Below are positions 14,901-21,600 of a DNA stretch of 64,000 bases, piece by piece. The DNA lies in NCBI GenBank assembly GCA_029204225.1, contig CM055098.1, positions 23,687,367-23,751,366 of the forward strand, written 5' to 3'. The notes below the pieces were generated by a model, which worked only from the letters and a program-made list of their open reading frames with translations, ran no database searches and had not been told where the DNA came from. This stretch comes from Diphasiastrum complanatum. Its lineage: Eukaryota > Streptophyta > Lycopodiopsida > Lycopodiales > Lycopodiaceae. Every line of letters begins with the position of its first letter. Positions within the stretch are counted from its first letter, which is position 1. A program made the position numbers and the translations under genes.

Positions 14901-17900
14901 CTACGAAGAAGCTCATAGGTCTTCTGAATGCCTGAGTGCCCCGCACTAGGACTGTCATGACACTCATATAGGACCTGTTGCCTATAATCTTGTGAATTGG
15001 GGACACATACTCTATCTCTATAGAGCAAGTACTCATCCTAAATGGAATATTGTTTCCATTTGAATCCTTGAGTCAACTGACCCTCAACCATTGGGGTTTG
15101 CTTGGGTAATACAGGCTCAAAATCCTCAACGTCATCTGACATATACTCAGACTCATCATCCTCAACGGAAGCTGCCGTATTCTGGGATGAACTGGCACCA
15201 GAAGCCTCGGGAACTGGTTCTGGAGTCTGTAACTGTCTGCTCTGGACTGAGTTCCAGATAGTAGAGAAGAATGCATCATGCTGGCACTTCCCTCTCAAGG
15301 ACTCGAGTAACTCACTACGAATCTGAGTAAAACTCAGCTCGTTTATCATAAGCATTCTACTAAGGGCATCTGCTATTGTATTGAATTTCCCCTGTCTATA
15401 TCTGATAGACATATCAAACTCTTGCATTAACTCAGCCCAACGAGCTTTCCAACCTTTGAGCTCAGGTTGATTGCAAAGGTATCTGAGACTTTCATGGTCT
15501 GTCAGGACCTCAAAGTTGGCACCATATAAATAATGCCTCCAAGTCTTTGAACTATAGAAAAGAGTTCCTTTTCATAGGCACTGTACCTAGTCTGTGCTGG
15601 CTCGAGTTTTTTACTCTCGAACGCAACTGGTCGTCCCCTCTGAGTTAGTACAGCACCAACTGCAAAGTCACTAGCATCTGTTTCAACCACAAATGGCTAA
15701 TTGGGGTCGACGACTTTTTAAATTGGTGCTATAGCTAGGGATGTTTTGAGAGCATCAAAGCTCTCCTGCTGTGCGGACTCCCAAATGTTTCCCTTCCCCT
15801 TAAGAAGATTTGTCATGGGAACTGCTATTTGAGCATATTCCTTGACAAATCGTCTGTAATATCCTGCCAAACCAAGAAAGATCTGAAGCTCTAAAAGGTT
15901 CTGAGGTCTCAGCCAACTGAGTATGGCTTTAACCTTACTGGGGTCCATCTTAATCCCATCTGCCAAGATAATGTGACCCAAATAAGCTACTTCTTCAACA
16001 AAGAATTCATACTTAGGTTTTTTAACATAAAGCTTATGCTTTCTAAGCAGTCGAAACACCTTTCTGAGGTGTTTAAGATGTTCCTTCCTCGTTTTGCTAT
16101 AGACGAGGATGTCATCTAAAAATACGAGTACAAACTTACCTAAGTATGGTCTGCCCAAATGGCATCACCTTAAACTCATAATGACCATGACGAGTCCTAA
16201 AAGCTATTTTCGAGACATCTTCCGACTTTATAGGGACTTGATGATATCCCGATCTTAGGTCTATCTTACTGAAAAACTTAGCCCCGAGGCATAGGATACT
16301 TATTCTTAATTGTGACTTTATTGAGGGCTCTGTAATCTACGTAAAGATGCATAGACCCCTCTTTCTTTTTCACCAAAAGGACTGGTGAGGCCCATGGTGA
16401 ACTACTGGTCTGAATTTGGCCTTTCCCAAGATAATCTGTTAACTACCTAGTTATTTCTTCATCCTCTGTTCCGCTGACCCGATACGGAGTTTAGAAATAG
16501 GTGTTGTACCTGGTACTAGGTTTATTACATGATCTACCTCTCTGCTAGGTGGTAAACCATGTGGTAAATCTTCAGGAAAAACATCTTCAAATTTAGACAA
16601 TAAAGTTTCTAATTTACTAATTTTCTACTGTAAAGAACTGGAAATAGAAACTTCAGGAATAAACTGAAAGTCACATAAGAATACCTGATGGTCGTCGTCT
16701 CCGACTAATTGACAGAGCTCTGAACTGCAGACCATGGGGTTGTTGGGAACATCATGCTCCCCATGCAACTAGATCTCTCGGCCTTTATGCTGAAATCTAG
16801 ATCGAACAAATCTAGCCCCCAAGCTATGGATCAATCTCAAAGAGGAGTATGGCATCACACCAACAGCATCCTGCCACCGGTCATGCTATCAAGCGTACAC
16901 TAGTGAGAGCCCAATAGGTATACTTATACCCTCCAAGGCCCATGCACCACTAGTAGTGCACTGTGACACCTCACTAGACACCTCTGCAGCCTATTTGGGC
17001 CACGTCATCCAGTTCCCCAATGACTCAACTGATAGACCCATACCAATCCACCATCAAGTGTTTAGGCCTACAACCATTAATTATGACCATGTACACATAA
17101 GGGCCCCAAATCCCTTATAGTCACAACTAACTTACGGGTTGTCGGTCTACCGGTCTGCTCAGGAATCCACTACAAAACAGTGATGAATCAGCCCAAAGAT
17201 TGCTCTCTGTCCAACGCTGGATCTACTTCCAGATTTCTACCTCAAACCCGCTCTGATTTCTAAAGTTTGCACTCACATATCAGAGTTAGATATCTAGTTT
17301 TACAGCGATTGATCTGTACTTGCAATCTGGCCCAGATTCTACTCGAAAAGTGAGTAATTCCTCTGTAAAAGCAGCAATGGATAGGTATCACTACAGCGAT
17401 TTCTCTCCTCTCCTCTTTTCTGAAAGTTTGAGAATTCTTTTCTACCTTCTGATAGATTTCTCTACTGCTGCTACTAAGCTCCCAAAGAAGGAGATGGCTT
17501 TGATACCAGTGTAAGAGATCCTAACACCACAGTAGGGCAAACACTAAGTGATCCACCCAACCTTGCCTAGTCCCTGATATGGAGTAAGCCCCTCCTAGCC
17601 CAGTGTGAGGCCTGGTAGCATGCGTACTGCCAAGTGTCGGCCACGTGGCTCTGACTGCACGTGGGGACCCAACGTGGGGCCCTGTCCTGTTGACAGGGTC
17701 CCTAGGCTGTGTTAGGCCCGCCATGGCTATGGACCGTGCCGGGGCACACTACTCACACTGTCTTGCCCTATTGGTCGTGTACGCTGCTGGACACGACCCT
17801 AACTGTGGTATCTGACCTCCTGTGTTCTCTAGGGTTCGGCACTGGTTACGTGCTCGTAACACACGGTCTTCGTTTCACTTTGGGACAGTTCAAAGTCTCC

Positions 17901-18615
17901 TCACATCAGTTGGCCATTGAGACAGGCAGATTCTAGGGTACACCACAAGCGAAGAGATTATGCCTGCTATGTCCCCTACATGAGATAGAGTCCGAGGAGC
18001 ACTTCATCTTCAGATGCCCCATCTGTTATGAGATTAGAGGGAGATATCACTATTTATTCCGTGACATGCCTACTACACTTAGAGCACTGATCTCGCACTT
18101 AATGCTACGGGAGATGGTCTTGCTGCGCCATGATATGTACCAGGTAGCTCATCAGCCACATCCTAGCTCTCAGGCTCAAATTACGTCTTTCTTCACCAGG
18201 AGACGGACACGGTCTAATGACGATGACGACACACTGATGTCAGAGACAGTGCATCACTCATAGTCATGCAGCTGCAGTAGTTCGCACTTCACGCCATATT
18301 ACGAGAGCACACAGTTTTCACCCTCCTAGACGGCATCAACGACGGCCCATGTTGCCTCCTATTGCAGCTCGTATCACATCTTTTTTCAGCAGCAGCACTA
18401 CATGATATTACTCTACTCCTGGTAACTATTTTGCTTTCACCTTTCTGGACAGTTCACAGTTTGTAGTTTACAGTTATATTACTCATTTCTCTTTCATGCA
18501 TAGTTTTTTCTTGGAGACGTTTATATACGCTCCCATGGTTTTCACATACTTGACATGTACTCCATTTGGTCTTATATGCCTTTTGACATGGAAAAGACAT
18601 TAATAAAGCTTTCTT

Positions 18616-18679
<64 letters not shown>

Positions 18680-21600
18680 GAGACACACGAGTGTTATGGT
18701 TTAAGTTTGGATCAATTTCACCATGTATTTTGGCGCCAAGCAATATCAATTTGCGTCGCGCAACATTGTATTCTCTCAAAGTTTAAGTAGGCTTTCCAAG
18801 TTTGTAAAACATTATAATATAATTTATTGTAAAGGATTTAACCTTTAGTAGGCCCAAAAAGTTTGTAAATGGCGACCCTAGAGGCAATTTGACATGCTAC
18901 CAACTATATGTTGGAACTTTGTCAATTTTGCATGTAGAAGAGGGTGCATTTTTCCTATTGTGGAAACTTGTGGACCAAGGCAAATCATGCCAAGAATCAT
19001 TGCATGAAGAGAGAATGTAAAAACCCATGCATAGAATGTGTATGCTTGAGTCTTAGCATGTGGGACACCTACACTGACACTTGGAAGCCATGTGCATCAC
19101 ATATCATTTGTTCTAATCTATAAAAGAGACCCTCCTCCTCCTAGTGGGCCCACTTTAGATGGAGAGGACCTTCTCACATATTCTATGTTCTCTTGTGTGG
19201 TAAAATTTCTTGCTCATTAATGCTAGTGTTATGCTATCCATTTGTTTTCTAGATGGGTGTTTTATTGGATCTTGTTTCTTTCATTGTATTCTTGCTAATG
19301 TAATGTTCTTCATATTGGAAGTTTGTGGACAGCAAGTATTCGAGATCCATTCGGCCTGATTGAAGGAGCAATATCATAGATTAATGATACTAAAATGCTC
19401 CCTATAGCATACACCATCATTCTAGTTTATGTAAGCAAGTTTCTTTCGTGAGTATTATGTAATTTTCTGCTCACATCCTCTTCATCTTCTTCGTTGTCCA
19501 CCAATGCTGGGCAGATCCAATCGCTTCATAAGTCTGATCAGTTCATTACATGTCTACTAATCTACAATTTGCTAGCAATTTACTTTTGCATGTGCAAGTA
19601 TTAGTCCATGCATGTTTGCATGCATGTCTCCCGAATATTTCAGATTGCTTGCATGTTGATATATTTGCTTGCATGTTCAATGCATGTTGTTAGTTTTGAG
19701 CTATTTTGAGTTGTAGAAGACCATCAAGGATTCCTAGATTGGTAAACCTTGATTCAGAGATCCTAGCTATCTCTATTCACAGTTTATAACAGTGGTATCA
19801 AAGCTATGGCTTCTACATCTACTTTTCAAGCAAAGATAACGATCCTAGATGGATCCAACTATCTTGCATGGAGATCAAAGACTCGACTGATCCTGCAAGC
19901 TGAGAAGCTGTGGCCTTATGTTGATGCCACCATTCCCAAACCGCATGTACTTGATGTAATAAATACAGGAGCTTATGAAGAAGATTCGAAATCTTCAAGT
20001 TAGGTTGCATGCAGATTCAAAAGCTAAAGTGATTATTACCCAAACCGTTTCGGATGATATCTTTCTCACTGTTGCCGATTTTGCTACAGCAAAGGAGATG
20101 TGGGATGAACTTGCTCAAAGATTTGAGTCTAAATCACAAACTAGAAGCCTAATATCAAGGTTTCTATTGGTCCACATGGCTACGAAAATGACAATCTTAT
20201 ATCTCTTACTAGTATAAAGTGGGATGAAATTTCAAATTGTGATACTTTTCTTTTCAAATTACAATCTTTGTTTAGTGCTCTACAAAGTGCAGGTAGAATA
20301 ACTCCCAAGGAGGAAAAACTCACGTACCTGCTGCGACCCTCCTACATCTACATGCGACCTGTTCTTATAGGAAAATCCTTTGAAGATGCCATTCAGAGCC
20401 TTCAAGAGGAGTATCTCATGCGGCAAGGAAGTTCACCTTCTCAAGAAGGAGCTAAAGCTTTATATGCGAAGAAAGGAAAGGGCATGGCAAAAGGACACGG
20501 AAACCAGTTTCAAGCTACTAGCATGCAAGAACAAACAATAAAGATTCCAAAGGGGAATCATCTGAGCCTAAGTCAAAAAAATCTTTTTGCAACTATTGTA
20601 AAAATCCCGGACATATACTCTTGATAAATGTTGGGCTAATCCTAGAGTAGCTTGTAGACACTGTGGTAAAACAAGTCATTCATCTTTCAAATGCTATTCG
20701 AAGCCTAACAATAGTAAAGCCAATGTTTGTCAAGAGGAGCAACCATCTTCTAGCCCTAGCAAAGATGAGAATGCTCAAGCTGCTTTTGTTTATTCTATGT
20801 GAGCAGGTCATTGATGGTAAGGTTTGGGAGGATGTGATGCCAAAAGAGTTTGGTACTCTTTTTTATTGTCCTTATGGTGAGAAGTTTTTTCGAATGATGG
20901 GGGAGCCTTTGATGGATTGCAAGTCCATGTTTCGACTTATTGCCGAGTTTATGTTGCTTGCCTCCTTCGGATGGAGCACTCCACATCCTCACCCTTCAAC
21001 TTGATGCTTCATTATTACGCATTCTTTTCCTTTTATATGTTGGACATGATTGGGGATGAGATTTCGGGTGCTTCGGTGCGAAGTTTATTTGGCGACATGA
21101 AGTTCGGGCAGCAAGTTGCATTTTTCTCTTTCGAGAAGTTACTTCATGTTATGTTATGTTTTATGCATCTCCATTTAGGGAGGGTGTTGGAATGTAAATG
21201 GAATTGCTAGACTTTGACCCAAAAGGTCGACATGTGTAACCATGGGTAAAATATAGTTAGGCCTTTAGACTTTGCTAAGTTGGACCCAATTTTGGGGTGG
21301 TAGTAGCTCGTGGCTATTCAAGGCCTATTATTGACATTTAAGGACCCAACTTGACTTATGGGGGGTACTTATTCATTTTAAAAGTAACTTGTAGGAGAAG
21401 TTATATAGTCATCTACAAGAAGTTAGATAGTCATTTGGAAGGGTCTATATATGTGTGCATTTCCTTTGTATTTTACAATTGTAAGCATTATAGCTATTCT
21501 CTTGGAATTCAACGAGTGTTTACAAGAGGGCGACCAGCCATCTCTCTCTTTCTCTTTGGAATGCTTTGTGTGATTGAATAGTTAAGATCCTGGATCCTTT

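Larger units (their letters stand above)
13317..17866 (-). mobile_element. Ty3/Gypsy chromovirus nested in the LINE
   Basis: LTRs at 13322-13660 and 17510-17861 start TGTAAGAGATCC and end CTAACA or GTAACA. The 5-bp sequence CACGG is duplicated at 13317-13321 and 17862-17866. The primer site (minus strand TGGTATCAAAGCC, 17496-17508) matches the 3' end of initiator Met tRNA, and a purine tract (minus strand TTAAGGGGGAGGGAG, 13661-13675) borders the other LTR, so the element is on the minus strand. The interior is 3.85 kb and lacks a recognisable gag, so this is an internally deleted copy. Integrase carries a C-terminal chromodomain. Confidence 0.95.
8919..18676 (+). mobile_element. Near full-length L1/Tx1-like LINE, interrupted by a Gypsy element
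   Basis: Non-LTR retrotransposon with ORF1 (about 9226-10275) and ORF2: AP endonuclease, reverse transcriptase, and a C-terminal zinc-knuckle-like motif. It ends with AATAAAGC then TTTC units running into (TC)n at 18620-18676. (TC)n also lies at its 5' edge. The 3' part of ORF2 is split by the Gypsy element at 13322-17861 and resumes after the duplicated CACGG. Several frameshifts and stops show it is dead. The reverse transcriptase looks L1/Tx1-like because ORF1 has the RNA-binding layout of L1 ORF1p; the clade needs a phylogeny. Confidence 0.85.

Noticed and set aside
19793-19804. tRNA gene signal
   Set aside because: The tRNA-like stretches (19793, 17496, 41572, 27430, 53526) are primer binding sites next to LTRs, not tRNA genes.
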